DNA of 57,895 nucleotides from Myxococcota bacterium (GCA_029251165.1 JAQXDW010000003.1:1-57895), one strand, 5' to 3'. Shown: positions 29,751 through 40,234, numbered from the stretch's first letter. Notes: generated by a model not told the origin, from the sequence alone. Program-made: numbers and translations.

Positions 29751-31244
29751 ATGGCCGCTGCACTGATGATCCTGGGCTGCGCCTCCAACGTCGGCAAGAG
29801 CTGGATCGCCACCGCGCTCTGTCGACTGCTGCTGCGCAAGGGCTACCGGGTCGCGCCGTTCAAGGCGCAGAACATGTCCAACAACGCCGCCCCGGCCCGC
29901 ACCGCCAGCGGCGGCTGGGGAGAGATCGGCCGCGCCCAGGCCGCACAGGCGGCTGCAGCCGGGCTGACCCCGCACGTCGACATGAACCCGCTGCTGCTCA
30001 AGCCGACCGGAGTGATGGGCAGCCAGGTCGTGCTGCTGGGCGAGTCGCTGGGCAACATGGCGGCGATTGACTACCGACAGCGGCTGCCGGAGTGGCAGGC
30101 ACAGGTCCATGCGGCCTACGACCGGCTGGCCTCAGCGTACGACATCATCGTGCTGGAGGGGGCGGGCTCTCCTGCGGAGATCAACCTCAAGAGCCGAGAC
30201 ATCGTGAACATGTCGATGGCCCGCTATGCCATCGACTCCGCCCGGTCCGCGGGCTCCCTGGGGAGCGCACTGCTGGTCGGTGACATCGAGCGTGGCGGAG
30301 TGTTCGCCAGCATGTACGGCACCCTTGCGCTGCTGAGCGAGGCAGAGCGCTCCCTGTTCTCCGGCACAATCATCAACCGCTTCCGCGGCGATCCACGCCT
30401 GCTCACCCCCGGCCCGCAGATGTTCGAGGACCTCTCTGGGGTACCGGTTCGGGGGGTCATTCCGCTGCGCAGCGACATTCAGATCGACAACGAAGACTCA
30501 CAGGATCTCACCTCCGCCAGCCTCGTTGGTGCCATCGACATCTGCGCCATCCGGCTGCCCACCGTCTCGAACTTCACCGACCTCGATGCGCTCGAGACGC
30601 TGCCGGGCGTGACCGTGCGGTATGTCCGGCGCCTGGAGGACATCGGCAACCCCGATCTCCTCATCCTCCCCGGAGCCAAGGACACCCTCTCCGATCTCCG
30701 CTGGATGCGCGGCCGGGGCCTCGATGCCGGCGTGCTCGCCGCAGCAGCTCGGGGGATTCCAGTGCTGGGGCTGTGCGGCGGCTTCCAGATCCTCGGCCGC
30801 TCGCTGTCCGACCCGGGCGGCACCGGAGGCAGCTCTGGGACCATCGCCGGGCTGTCGCTGCTCGATGTAGAGACTCGGTTTTCCCCAGACAAGCAGGTCT
30901 GCGACGTCTCTGGGACCACCCGAGGAGGCTGGCTGCTGCCGGCAGGACTGGCGGTGTCTGGCTACGAGATCCACCAGGGCCGCACCCCCGCCGGCGCTGC
31001 ACCGATGCTGTCGCTGGATGCTGCGGACGGGGCGATCTGCGGGCTGGTGGCTGGCACCTACCTCCACGGCTTCCTCGACAGCGGGCCGGTCCGCAGCGCG
31101 CTCGTGGATGCACTGCGGAAGCGCAAGGCGCTGCCGCCGCTGCCCGATGATGTCGAGGATCTCGCGCAATTCCGGGATCGCCAGTACGACGCCGCGGCCG
31201 ATCTGCTGGAGGAGCACCTCGACCTCTCCGGGCTGCTGCCGTGA
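29751..31244 (+). CDS. cobQ: Cobyric acid synthase (amidotransferase)
   Basis: 497 residues. The ATP-dependent amidoligase N-domain has the P-loop-like ASNVGKS, KAQNMSNNA and EGAGSPAEINL. The C-terminal class I glutaminase carries Cys342 (LGLCGGFQ) and the catalytic His in GTYLHGF. The enzyme amidates four carboxylates of adenosyl-cobyrinic a,c-diamide. It sits between cbiZ and cbiB with 0-nt and 4-nt junctions. The early corrin-ring genes are absent here, so the operon fits late assembly or salvage. Confidence 0.95.
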   Translation: MAAALMILGCASNVGKSWIATALCRLLLRKGYRVAPFKAQNMSNNAAPARTASGGWGEIGRAQAAQAAAAGLTPHVDMNPLLLKPTGVMGSQVVLLGESLGNMAAIDYRQRLPEWQAQVHAAYDRLASAYDIIVLEGAGSPAEINLKSRDIVNMSMARYAIDSARSAGSLGSALLVGDIERGGVFASMYGTLALLSEAERSLFSGTIINRFRGDPRLLTPGPQMFEDLSGVPVRGVIPLRSDIQIDNEDSQDLTSASLVGAIDICAIRLPTVSNFTDLDALETLPGVTVRYVRRLEDIGNPDLLILPGAKDTLSDLRWMRGRGLDAGVLAAAARGIPVLGLCGGFQILGRSLSDPGGTGGSSGTIAGLSLLDVETRFSPDKQVCDVSGTTRGGWLLPAGLAVSGYEIHQGRTPAGAAPMLSLDAADGAICGLVAGTYLHGFLDSGPVRSALVDALRKRKALPPLPDDVEDLAQFRDRQYDAAADLLEEHLDLSGLLP

Positions 31245-32299
31245 GCCCCCTGCCCTGGCAGGACCCGCTCCTGCATGCGCTCGTCCTGGCAGCAGCCATC
31301 GCCATTGATCTGCTGCTCGGTGAGCCCCCTGCCCGGCTCCATCCGGTGGTCTGGATGGGAACACTCATCCAGCGCGGCCGGGACATGGCTCCATCGGGCC
31401 GGGCAGGCCGGCTGCTGTGGGGCCTCTTCCTGGCACTCGTTCTGCCGACAGGCTGTGCACTGCTCGCAGCCGGTCTGGTGATGATCCCGTGGGTCGGCCC
31501 CCTGCTCGCGGTGTGGCTGCTGACCTCCAGCCTCTCGATCCGGATGCTCGGAGAGGCCGGCGTACGGGTCGGAGATGCAGTCGCAGAGGGACGCATCGAG
31601 GATGCTCGGGAGGGGCTCTCCTGGCTGTGCAGTCGGAGTCCCGCAGGCCTGACCGGGGCAGAGCTTGCCGGAGCCGCGACCGAGTCGGTGGCCGAGAACG
31701 CCAGCGACAGCGCAGTCGCCCCGCTGCTGTGGTTTCTCATCGGCGGCGTGCCCGGGGCGGTGCTGTACCGCTGCATGAACACAATGGATGCGATGATCGG
31801 CTACCGCGACCGCTACTTCTGGCTCGGCAAGCCTGCCGCACGGCTCGATGATCTCCTCAACCTCATCCCAGCCCGACTCACCGCAGTTCTTATGGTGCTG
31901 CTCGCGGATCGCGATCGGGGTCGCGGGATGCGCTGCATGCTCCGGGATGCCGCCAAGACAGACAGCCCCAACGCCGGCTGGCCGATGTCGGCGATGGCTG
32001 GGCTGCTCGGGGTGCAGCTGACCAAGCGCGGGCAGTACACGCTCGGCGACGACATCCGCCCGATCTGCGGTGAAGATGTCCGGCGCTGCTGGCGAATCTC
32101 TCGTCGGGCGATGGTGGCCTCAGCGGTCCTGGTCGGCGGGGCGCTGGTCGGGCAGGGGCTGGTCGGGCAGGGGCTGTCGCGACAGGGCGACCACCTCGAT
32201 GAAGGCGTTGCGGTCCTCGTCACCGATGGTGCCGTCGTTGAGGAAGCGCAGGATGACCGCTCCGGGGTGGCGCGCCTCGAACACCACCCGGTGCGCTGA
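31241..32299 (+). CDS. cbiB: Adenosylcobinamide-phosphate synthase with extended C-terminus
   Basis: 352 residues, longer than the usual 310-320. Membrane protein with AIDLLLGEPPARLHPVVWMG, SVAENASDSAVAPLLWF, NTMDAMIGYRD and LLNLIPARLTA, all typical of CbiB/CobD. It joins aminopropanol (phosphate) to adenosylcobyric acid. The GTG start overlaps cobQ by 4 nt. After the family's normal end, a tail of roughly 45-50 residues (VGQGLVGQGL and beyond) is encoded by a 15-bp repeat and by the antisense of the convergent gene at 32120, overlapping it by 180 bp. Confidence 0.9.
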   Translation: MSPLPWQDPLLHALVLAAAIAIDLLLGEPPARLHPVVWMGTLIQRGRDMAPSGRAGRLLWGLFLALVLPTGCALLAAGLVMIPWVGPLLAVWLLTSSLSIRMLGEAGVRVGDAVAEGRIEDAREGLSWLCSRSPAGLTGAELAGAATESVAENASDSAVAPLLWFLIGGVPGAVLYRCMNTMDAMIGYRDRYFWLGKPAARLDDLLNLIPARLTAVLMVLLADRDRGRGMRCMLRDAAKTDSPNAGWPMSAMAGLLGVQLTKRGQYTLGDDIRPICGEDVRRCWRISRRAMVASAVLVGGALVGQGLVGQGLSRQGDHLDEGVAVLVTDGAVVEEAQDDRSGVARLEHHPVR

Positions 32300-33754
32300 C
32301 CGCTCCGGGGACAGCGACCACACCCAGTCCCCCATCGGCTCCGCCCCCTCCAGGCTGATCTCCAGCTTCGACGGCACACCGCCAGCGGAGGACCCCCACG
32401 CGACCACATCGACGGCGTAGCGTCCGGGGCCATCGGAGGTCAGGTCGGGGAAGACCGCCGCGCCGGTAGAGTAGAGCGCGATCGCTGAGTCCTCGTGTAC
32501 GCCGACCGGATCAAACACCACCGCCGCATGATCCGCCTCTCGGCAGCCTGGGCAGACCTGGAGGCTCTCTCCGCCGCCAGCCGTGATGCGCCTGAGGAGC
32601 ACGGCGCGCTGGAGCAGGGCCGCAGTGGCGGAGGCGTGGCGCTGCGGATCTTCTCCGAGCAGCCACAGGAGGCGCCGTCCCTGGTGGTCCGATGCGATCT
32701 GATGGGCACGGTCAGCGTCGGTGATCTCGGCATCAACGGGGCGAGACAGCACCAGCGCCCAGGCCGCTGGATGGGCTGCAGCGATCACATCGTCGTCGGT
32801 CAGCGGGGGAAGCGCGGCGGCCTGGGCATCCCAGTCTGGGCGCGGCAGGCGGTTGACAGCGTGATGGCCCAGCGAGAGCACACCGATGCTCAGCAGCAGC
32901 CCAGTCAGCAGCCAGCGACGCCCCCTCGACAGCCCCGACAGCCCCTGCCCGACCAGCAGCCACAGCGCCGGCAAGCCGGCAGAGGCCTGCCGAAGATCGA
33001 GACCAAGCGCCATCCCCGCGAGGATCGGCGGCAGCAGCCAGGCCAGAAGTGCTGCGCTGTGCGGGCGCGGCTGGAGGAAGAGCCGGACGCCGAGCAGTCC
33101 GACCACTGCGAGCGCCAGCTGCTCATCCAGGGCGAACGCACTCAGCAGGGCGGTCAACACCTGGGGATGTGGGAGCGGGCCGGTCTGTGCAAGACCAAGC
33201 GCAAGCACGCAGGCGGCTCCAAGAACAAGCCACCGACGCTCCGGTCTCAGGGCCGCCTGGGGGAGCACCGCCAGCGCCCCCCACGGGCTCACCGACGCCG
33301 CGCCGAGCACTGCGAGGCTGCTCACCACACGCCAGCCCGCCAGCCAGCTCCCCCACGCTGCCGTCACCAGCAGCCCCAGCAGGGCATCTGGGCGAATGTC
33401 CAGGGCGGCGCCAAGGGTGAGCGGGGTGAGCAGCACCAGCACGGCGACCGACACCGACAGCGCCGTCGGCATCAGGAGGCGGGCCGTAAGAAAGACCACC
33501 CCGACCTGGAGGGCTGCGAGCACAGCGGACAGCAGGCGGGCAGCCCCAACCTCCAGCAGCTGCACCCAGCACCACAGCACCACATCCCACAGCGGCGCAG
33601 CGTGCACCGCCTCGCTCAGCGGCCCCGACGCTGCCGACAGCGCCAGCAGCTCCACAAGCTCCCGGCTGGGGGGCTCCACTGCACCGCGAACGACCAGCGC
33701 AGCGAGCACAAGGGCAGCGGCGAGGTTGGCGTCGGACCGTTCCAGGCGACTCAT
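32120..33754 (-). CDS. Polytopic membrane protein with C-terminal carbohydrate-binding-like domain
   Basis: 544 residues. About ten membrane segments in the first 320 residues resemble GT-C-type glycosyltransferases, though no DE/DD pair is obvious. A soluble region with a CPGC pair (LQVCPGCREAD) follows, then a beta domain (GRYAVDVVAWGS, SERSAHRVVFEA, VILRFLNDGTIGDEDRNAF). That domain looks like the xylan/carbohydrate-binding module type attached to some membrane transferases. The start lies 6 nt after the dmeF stop, so it may be the last gene of the riboswitch operon. Its last 60 codons overlap cbiB. Confidence 0.6.
   Translation of the reverse strand: MSRLERSDANLAAALVLAALVVRGAVEPPSRELVELLALSAASGPLSEAVHAAPLWDVVLWCWVQLLEVGAARLLSAVLAALQVGVVFLTARLLMPTALSVSVAVLVLLTPLTLGAALDIRPDALLGLLVTAAWGSWLAGWRVVSSLAVLGAASVSPWGALAVLPQAALRPERRWLVLGAACVLALGLAQTGPLPHPQVLTALLSAFALDEQLALAVVGLLGVRLFLQPRPHSAALLAWLLPPILAGMALGLDLRQASAGLPALWLLVGQGLSGLSRGRRWLLTGLLLSIGVLSLGHHAVNRLPRPDWDAQAAALPPLTDDDVIAAAHPAAWALVLSRPVDAEITDADRAHQIASDHQGRRLLWLLGEDPQRHASATAALLQRAVLLRRITAGGGESLQVCPGCREADHAAVVFDPVGVHEDSAIALYSTGAAVFPDLTSDGPGRYAVDVVAWGSSAGGVPSKLEISLEGAEPMGDWVWSLSPERSAHRVVFEARHPGAVILRFLNDGTIGDEDRNAFIEVVALSRQPLPDQPLPDQRPADQDR
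32129..32173. repeat. 15-bp tandem repeat in the cbiB/GT-C overlap
   Basis: Two perfect copies of CTGGTCGGGCAGGGG (32144-32173) follow one diverged copy (32129-32143). On the plus strand the repeats read LVGQG; on the minus strand they read PLPDQ. They are in frame for both genes. Confidence 0.85.
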
Positions 33755-33760
33755 CGCGGC

Positions 33761-34756
33761 TCAGTGACCGTGACTGTGGTCGTGTCCGTGGTGGTGGTCA
33801 TGGTGAGCATCATGGCGCACCGCGTCCTGAGAGACCCGCTCCGAGCCGGCCACCACCTCAACAATCACCACCACGAGGCCGACGTGTTCCTGCTCCGGGA
33901 GGCGGGCGGCGATGCGCTGCCGCAGGGCATGCGGATCGCGGCCCTGACGATCCACCACCGTCACGGCACAGGCGAGCTGCCCGGGGCCGACGGCCCAGAG
34001 GAGAAGATCATCGATCTCGACATCCTCGGCTGCGACCTCCGCGCGCAGGGCCGCGACGCGGTCGGCATCGGGCACCATGTCGAGGAGCTGACGGCTGGCG
34101 TCTCGGGACAGCCCCCAGGCCCAGCGGGTGATCACCAGCCCGCCGACCACACCCATCAGCGGATCGAGGATCGCCCAGCCGAATTGCCGACCGGCGACCA
34201 GCGCAAAGATGGCGAGCAGGCTGGTCAAGGCATCGGCGAGGACGTGGAGGTAGGCCGCCCGGAGGTTCTCGTCCCGGCCGCCGTGCTCATGACCGTGGCT
34301 GTGGCCGTGGCTGTGGCTGTGGCCGCCCTCGCCACCCTGGAGGATGACGGCGCAGACCAGGTTGACGAGGAGGCCGATGACTGCGACCGGGAGCGCCTGG
34401 GAGAAGTCGATGTCCAGCGGGGTCAGCATCCGGGTGCCCGACTCGACCACCATCTCCAGCGCGACGATGCCCAGCACGATGGCGCTGGCGAAGGCGGTCA
34501 GCGAGAAGACCTTGCCGGTGCCGAAATTAAACCGCGCGTCGCCGTCGCGGGAGCGGGCGTACCAGTAGCCGATCAGGGTGAGCCCCAGCGCGCCGGCGTG
34601 GGTCGCCATGTGCCAGCCGTCGGCGGTCAGCGCCATCGAGTTGGTGTACATCCCGACGACGAGCTCGACCACCATCATGACCGCAGTGATGACAACCACC
34701 AGCCGAGTTCGCTGCTCGTTGCCAGAGAAGTCAGGAGTGGGAATTGCGCGAGACAT
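33761..34756 (-). CDS. dmeF: Cation diffusion facilitator, DmeF-type Co/Ni exporter
   Basis: 331 residues. DmeF hallmarks: NEQRTRLVVVITAVMMVVELV, GMYTNSMALTADGWHMATH with metal-site Asp and His, and FNFGTGKVFSLTAFASAIVLG. A His-rich cytoplasmic loop (residues about 170-185) and a His/Asp-rich C-terminus are also present. DmeF proteins export divalent metals, mainly cobalt and nickel. ATG 34756 follows the upstream stop by 13 nt. Its place in a cobalamin-riboswitch operon is unusual for an exporter. Confidence 0.9.
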   Translation of the reverse strand: MSRAIPTPDFSGNEQRTRLVVVITAVMMVVELVVGMYTNSMALTADGWHMATHAGALGLTLIGYWYARSRDGDARFNFGTGKVFSLTAFASAIVLGIVALEMVVESGTRMLTPLDIDFSQALPVAVIGLLVNLVCAVILQGGEGGHSHSHGHSHGHEHGGRDENLRAAYLHVLADALTSLLAIFALVAGRQFGWAILDPLMGVVGGLVITRWAWGLSRDASRQLLDMVPDADRVAALRAEVAAEDVEIDDLLLWAVGPGQLACAVTVVDRQGRDPHALRQRIAARLPEQEHVGLVVVIVEVVAGSERVSQDAVRHDAHHDHHHGHDHSHGH

Positions 34757-34769
34757 CAGTGGACCCAGC

Positions 34770-36509
34770 CTAACGTTGAATTCGCCGCAGAGAGTCAGCG
34801 AATGGCACCGCAACGGCGACTGCGATGGCGACGTAGAGAAATCCAGGACCGAGAATGACCATCGCGACGTACCAGTCCGCGAGGAACAACCGATAGAGCG
34901 TGACGTGGAGAATCAGCCCGGTGGCATTCGCAGCCGCCGATGCTCCGCTGAGTGCCGCCGCGAGACGAAGCCAGCGGGTGAAGGGACGCTCATCGAGCCA
35001 CGCCCGGCTCCGGGTGATGCCCGTCAGCCACAGCCCGCTCTCCAGCCAGAACACGCGGCCTGTGATGAACAGCAGGTCTGTGGGACCGAAGCTTCCCAGC
35101 GCGATGCCCGACAGCAGCCACTGGGTCAGCGCGACCAGGGTGGCGGTCCCCGGTCTGGGGAGCAGGGTCAGCAGGGTCGCCAGCAGGGCATACCGGAGCA
35201 TGTCATCGATGAGGCCGGTCAGCATCACCGAGAACGGACCCAGCGCCGCAGCCACGCCGACGCCGATCAGCCGTCCGGCAACGCTCACAAGGAAGCCCAT
35301 CGCAGCGAACAAGGCGATGGTCATCAATTCACTGGTCCGAGCCTCTGTCAGCCAGCCTCGGCCTCGACGAAGCAGGAGGATGCCGCCGCAGAAGGAGGCG
35401 GTGATCGCAGCCAGGAGGCCGGCGCTCGCAGCAGTGCTGCCCCGAGAGACATAGAGGGGCGCGGTGTCTGTCAGCAGCGGCGCAGAGGCCCCCAGCGGGA
35501 TGACCTCGACCACCCGCCGCCAGGACTGCTCGGCGGTGATCTGCGTGCCGAGCAGCGACTCGTCGACGTACACCGGCATTCCAGCGACAGCCTGCTGCCC
35601 CGGCGGTACCCGCAGCAGCACCGAGACCGCGCCGCTGCCGTCGTCGCCGTCTCGCATCCGGGGCCGGAAGGCTGGAGCCGGTGTGCCGTCGGTGTCGAGG
35701 ATCCGGCTGCGCACGACCACATTGATCGCCCGTTCGCTGTGGTTGTCCAGGGCCACGCCCTGCCAGGCCCAGGGTCCGTCGCTGGCCTGTGGTCGGAAGC
35801 CGAGGCCGAAGGTCTTCAGCACACCCGACCACCAGCCCGACGGCAGGGTGATGCGTCCTGCCGGTCGGGTGGGATCCAGGATGCCGCCGGGGTCTGCTGG
35901 AAACCGAATCTCAGCGACGGAGAGCGCCTCCTGCGCGGCCGCCAGGGTGAGGTGCTCAGGCACCACCTCGGCTGCGAGCTGCGCATCCGACAGCGCTGCG
36001 GACACCGAGACCGGCCCGTCCACAGCGGCGACCACCACCAGCCGCTCGCCAGAGCGAAGGCTCCGCTGCTCTGTGAGAGCCCCGATGGTCACCACAGCCT
36101 CTCCAGACGTGCGTGCCGTCAGGGTGACCCCGACCTGGGCGGCCTGTCCGTCGATAAGAGCCAGCGAGACCGTGTCTCCGTCAGAGACCGACTGCTTCCC
36201 CTGCCCCACCGGAGCTTCGATGCTCACCACCATCGGAAGCACCGCAGCAACAGGCAGGGTCAGGTCGTGCGCATCCGCAGTGGTCTGGACGCGGACGGAG
36301 TAGTCGCCAGCCTGGCTGAGCGGGACCTGGAGCCCGAGGTTCGTCATCGGCACTGCCGGGCGCTGGCGAATCAGCGGGATGCCCGCTGGATCGACAACCT
36401 CCACCCGAACAATCTCCGCCTCCGAGGACACCGAGATGCCCTCTTCAGTCTGGACAACAGTGGGCGGAGGCGGGGCTGCACAGCCCAGCGCAAGCAAGAA
36501 GGCGATCAC
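34770..36509 (-). CDS. Lipobox/extracytoplasmic domain fused to an ECF S-component (YkoE)-like membrane domain
   Basis: 579 residues. A signal with lipobox LALGC is followed by about 370 residues of beta-rich extracytoplasmic sequence, possibly two Ig-like domains. A membrane segment (LLAAITASFCGGILLL) comes next, then about six more. The last 190 residues resemble the YkoE/ABC_cobalt type of ECF substrate-binding component: ELMTIALFAAMGFLVSVAG, ALGPFSVMLTGLIDDML, PRPGTATLVALTQWLLSG and FWLESGLWLTGITRSRAW. ECF A and T partners are not in the window. GTG 36509 overlaps the upstream gene by 4 nt. Substrate is inferred to be a corrinoid or cobalt from the riboswitch. Confidence 0.55.
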   Translation of the reverse strand: MIAFLLALGCAAPPPPTVVQTEEGISVSSEAEIVRVEVVDPAGIPLIRQRPAVPMTNLGLQVPLSQAGDYSVRVQTTADAHDLTLPVAAVLPMVVSIEAPVGQGKQSVSDGDTVSLALIDGQAAQVGVTLTARTSGEAVVTIGALTEQRSLRSGERLVVVAAVDGPVSVSAALSDAQLAAEVVPEHLTLAAAQEALSVAEIRFPADPGGILDPTRPAGRITLPSGWWSGVLKTFGLGFRPQASDGPWAWQGVALDNHSERAINVVVRSRILDTDGTPAPAFRPRMRDGDDGSGAVSVLLRVPPGQQAVAGMPVYVDESLLGTQITAEQSWRRVVEVIPLGASAPLLTDTAPLYVSRGSTAASAGLLAAITASFCGGILLLRRGRGWLTEARTSELMTIALFAAMGFLVSVAGRLIGVGVAAALGPFSVMLTGLIDDMLRYALLATLLTLLPRPGTATLVALTQWLLSGIALGSFGPTDLLFITGRVFWLESGLWLTGITRSRAWLDERPFTRWLRLAAALSGASAAANATGLILHVTLYRLFLADWYVAMVILGPGFLYVAIAVAVAVPFADSLRRIQR

Positions 36510-38074
36510 CGCAGCACAGTGACCTGATAGTGCCCCTTCACCGTTCCATCGGTGTCGGTGTAGGGGTGCTCAGCGACGGCGACCCGTCCGTCCGCGCTGA
36601 GGGTGTGCCGGAAGAAGACCGGCCCCTCGGTCTGGCAGAACGCCTCCAGGCGCTCCTCGCCGCTGCGGTCGGCCCCGGTCAGCGAGAAGACCAGCGCACC
36701 ATACAGATCACGACGCTCGTCGGTCTTGCGATCTCCAGCACCGACGATGAGGTGTCGACCATCCTCGGCAAACGACAGCCCCTCGATGCGCTGAGGCCCA
36801 GTCCAGCTCCACTGCGCAGCGCCGTCCAGTCCGACCGCCCAGAGAGTGTTCTCGCCGGGGTGGGCAGTGGGTGGACGCAGCGAGGCAGAGGCCGCGCCGT
36901 AGGGGATGAGGGTGGTGGAGGTCGAGTAGATGAGCCGCCCCGCTGAGATGCCGCCCCAGCCAACGCTGGCATGAATGGGAACATCACCAGCCAGGATCGG
37001 CGCACCGGTGGTCAGCTCCAGTCGGGACTCCCCCGTCAGCGACAGCAGCCGCGCCCGGCCATCGCCAAAGCCCATGAACACCGCATCGTCTGCCCGAGAG
37101 ACGGCGAGTCCGTTCCAGATGAAGGTGTAGGAGAACCACGGCTCCAGCGGCTCAGTCATGATCGGGAGCATGGGGGTGAGCGTGTCCAGGTCGAGCACCA
37201 TCACCCCGCCCACGGGAAGGTCTGTCGGCGGTGCTCCATCGGCCGAGCGGTTGATGGTCACAGCGATGAGGCCGCCAGCCCGATCCACAGCGACGTGCTG
37301 GAAGGTGGCGTCTGCGGGCTCCTCAGGCCAGCGATCCGTCACGGTGCCGTCGGTGCCGATGCGCAAGATCTGGGAGCGGTTGGTCTTGACCCCGTCGAGA
37401 TCCCAGGAGTGCAGCGCGGAGACGAGGAGGTCGCCGTCGGGCAGGACAACCTGAGTGTAGGCACCAGGCAGGGTGTAGACCCCGTAGAGGTCCTCCGCCG
37501 GCGGCGGCGCAGAGCTTCCGACGAAGTCCGCCAGCCGGAGCGTCCAGCGGGGGGTGAGGGTCGCCGGGTCCATGGCGTAGACCATCGCGTCGGGAGACTG
37601 CTCGGCGGCGTACAGGGTCTCACCGTCTGCCGACCAGTCGACCTCCTTGACCATCGTCTCGGCCAGCGACTTCCGGGCGAGGACGTCTCCCGTGAAGGCA
37701 TCGAGCACCAGCAGCTCGCCCCGGTAGCTGCCCACCGCGAGCTTGGTTCCATCTGGAGAGAATGCCAGGGTGGAGTTCGGCGCGGCGCCGCCCATCGCGA
37801 CCAGCCGAGAGACATCGCCGAGGTCGACGCTGAACAGCCGGGTGCACGCTGCGCGTGCCGGGGCAACGGAAGAGAGCCCGCCAACCTCGACGGTGTCGCC
37901 AGGCTTCCAGGGATGCGCGACGATCACTCCCGCAGGGGTGGTCACGCCCTCGCCGCTGGGCGCGATGACGCCACCACGAACAAAGACCAGCTCTCCAACG
38001 ACCGGCGGCGGCGCGCTCTGACCAGCACAGCCAATCAAGAACATACAGCCAAACAAGCCAACTCTCGAGGACAT
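36506..38074 (-). CDS. Beta-propeller lipoprotein controlled by a cobalamin riboswitch
   Basis: 522 residues with a signal peptide and lipobox LIGC. WD40/YVTN-like blades are repeated: TLAFSPDGTKLAVGS, VDWSADGETLYAAE, LSFAEDGRHLIVGAGD and TLSADGRVAVAE. ATG 38074 has AAGGAG 7 nt upstream. The B12 riboswitch 79 nt upstream means expression should rise when cobalamin is scarce. The natural guess is a surface or periplasmic corrinoid-capture protein, but no member of this family known to me has that role. Confidence 0.7.
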   Translation of the reverse strand: MSSRVGLFGCMFLIGCAGQSAPPPVVGELVFVRGGVIAPSGEGVTTPAGVIVAHPWKPGDTVEVGGLSSVAPARAACTRLFSVDLGDVSRLVAMGGAAPNSTLAFSPDGTKLAVGSYRGELLVLDAFTGDVLARKSLAETMVKEVDWSADGETLYAAEQSPDAMVYAMDPATLTPRWTLRLADFVGSSAPPPAEDLYGVYTLPGAYTQVVLPDGDLLVSALHSWDLDGVKTNRSQILRIGTDGTVTDRWPEEPADATFQHVAVDRAGGLIAVTINRSADGAPPTDLPVGGVMVLDLDTLTPMLPIMTEPLEPWFSYTFIWNGLAVSRADDAVFMGFGDGRARLLSLTGESRLELTTGAPILAGDVPIHASVGWGGISAGRLIYSTSTTLIPYGAASASLRPPTAHPGENTLWAVGLDGAAQWSWTGPQRIEGLSFAEDGRHLIVGAGDRKTDERRDLYGALVFSLTGADRSGEERLEAFCQTEGPVFFRHTLSADGRVAVAEHPYTDTDGTVKGHYQVTVLR

Positions 38075-38152
38075 ACACACGCTCCTTTGTGGGGAGGTGG
38101 ATCGTCCGGCATGGCGCCTCCCTCCTCCCCGAGGTTGGCTCCGTGTCGCTTT

Positions 38153-38330
38153 CCGGTCGGTCTCCTGGCTCCCGGATCGTCTGCCCCGCCGCGCCTTCCC
38201 AGATTGCTCCAGTGGCGTGTGCGGCAGGGCATCCCCGGTCACAGTGGCGGGGGCCGCGTCGGATTCTCACCGACTTCCCATGCCCTTGCGGGCACCGGTC
38301 TGCGCTGGTGGCAGTGATAACCGACCGGGC
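38153..38330 (-). promoter_or_regulatory. Cobalamin (B12) riboswitch
   Basis: On the minus strand the conserved parts appear in order. Closing stem CCGGTCGG (38328-38321) pairs with CCGACCGG (38160-38153). GGTGCCCGCAAGGGCATGGGAA leads to GTCGGTGAGAATCCGAC, then CCCCGCCACTGTGA, and the B12 box GAGCCAGGAGACCGACC. The core matches the Rfam cobalamin family by eye. Downstream, GGGGAGG (near 38130) can pair with CCTCCCC (near 38100) just ahead of the AAGGAG ribosome site, giving a candidate expression platform. Confidence 0.95.
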
Positions 38331-38513
38331 TCCCTGGCGGTGCTCGTCTCGGTCCGAAGTGCCCCAATCCCCTGAGCAGACAGGGCCACCACCACAGCGC
38401 TGCAGGCAATCTCCAGCATCGCGGCTTCTTCTCTGAAGTGATGGGTCACGAGGGCGAGCGCTGACCCGCCCGGTTTCTCAGATCTGAGGGCACAACGGCG
38501 CTACACTGACGAC
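38331..38513. other. Intergenic between riboswitch and DUF362 gene
   Basis: 183 bp divergent region; promoters for the riboswitch operon (minus) and the DUF362 gene (plus) should lie here. No clear boxes or repeats are visible. Confidence 0.4.
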
Positions 38514-40037
<1,524 letters not shown>

Positions 40038-40234
40038 TCCGACACCGCGCGCCCGCCGCCGCAGCTCGTCTCCGCCACCTCCTCTGAGAAGGACTCCGCC
40101 GCATGCCTCATTTGGGGTGCGGTGGAGCGGAGCGTTGGGCTCGCCTCGCGGGCGCGCGACGAATTTGGTGCAGATGCGCAGCACCCCCTAATCTCCGGGG
40201 CCCTCCGATCCGTCTCCTTCTACGGAGGCTCAAA

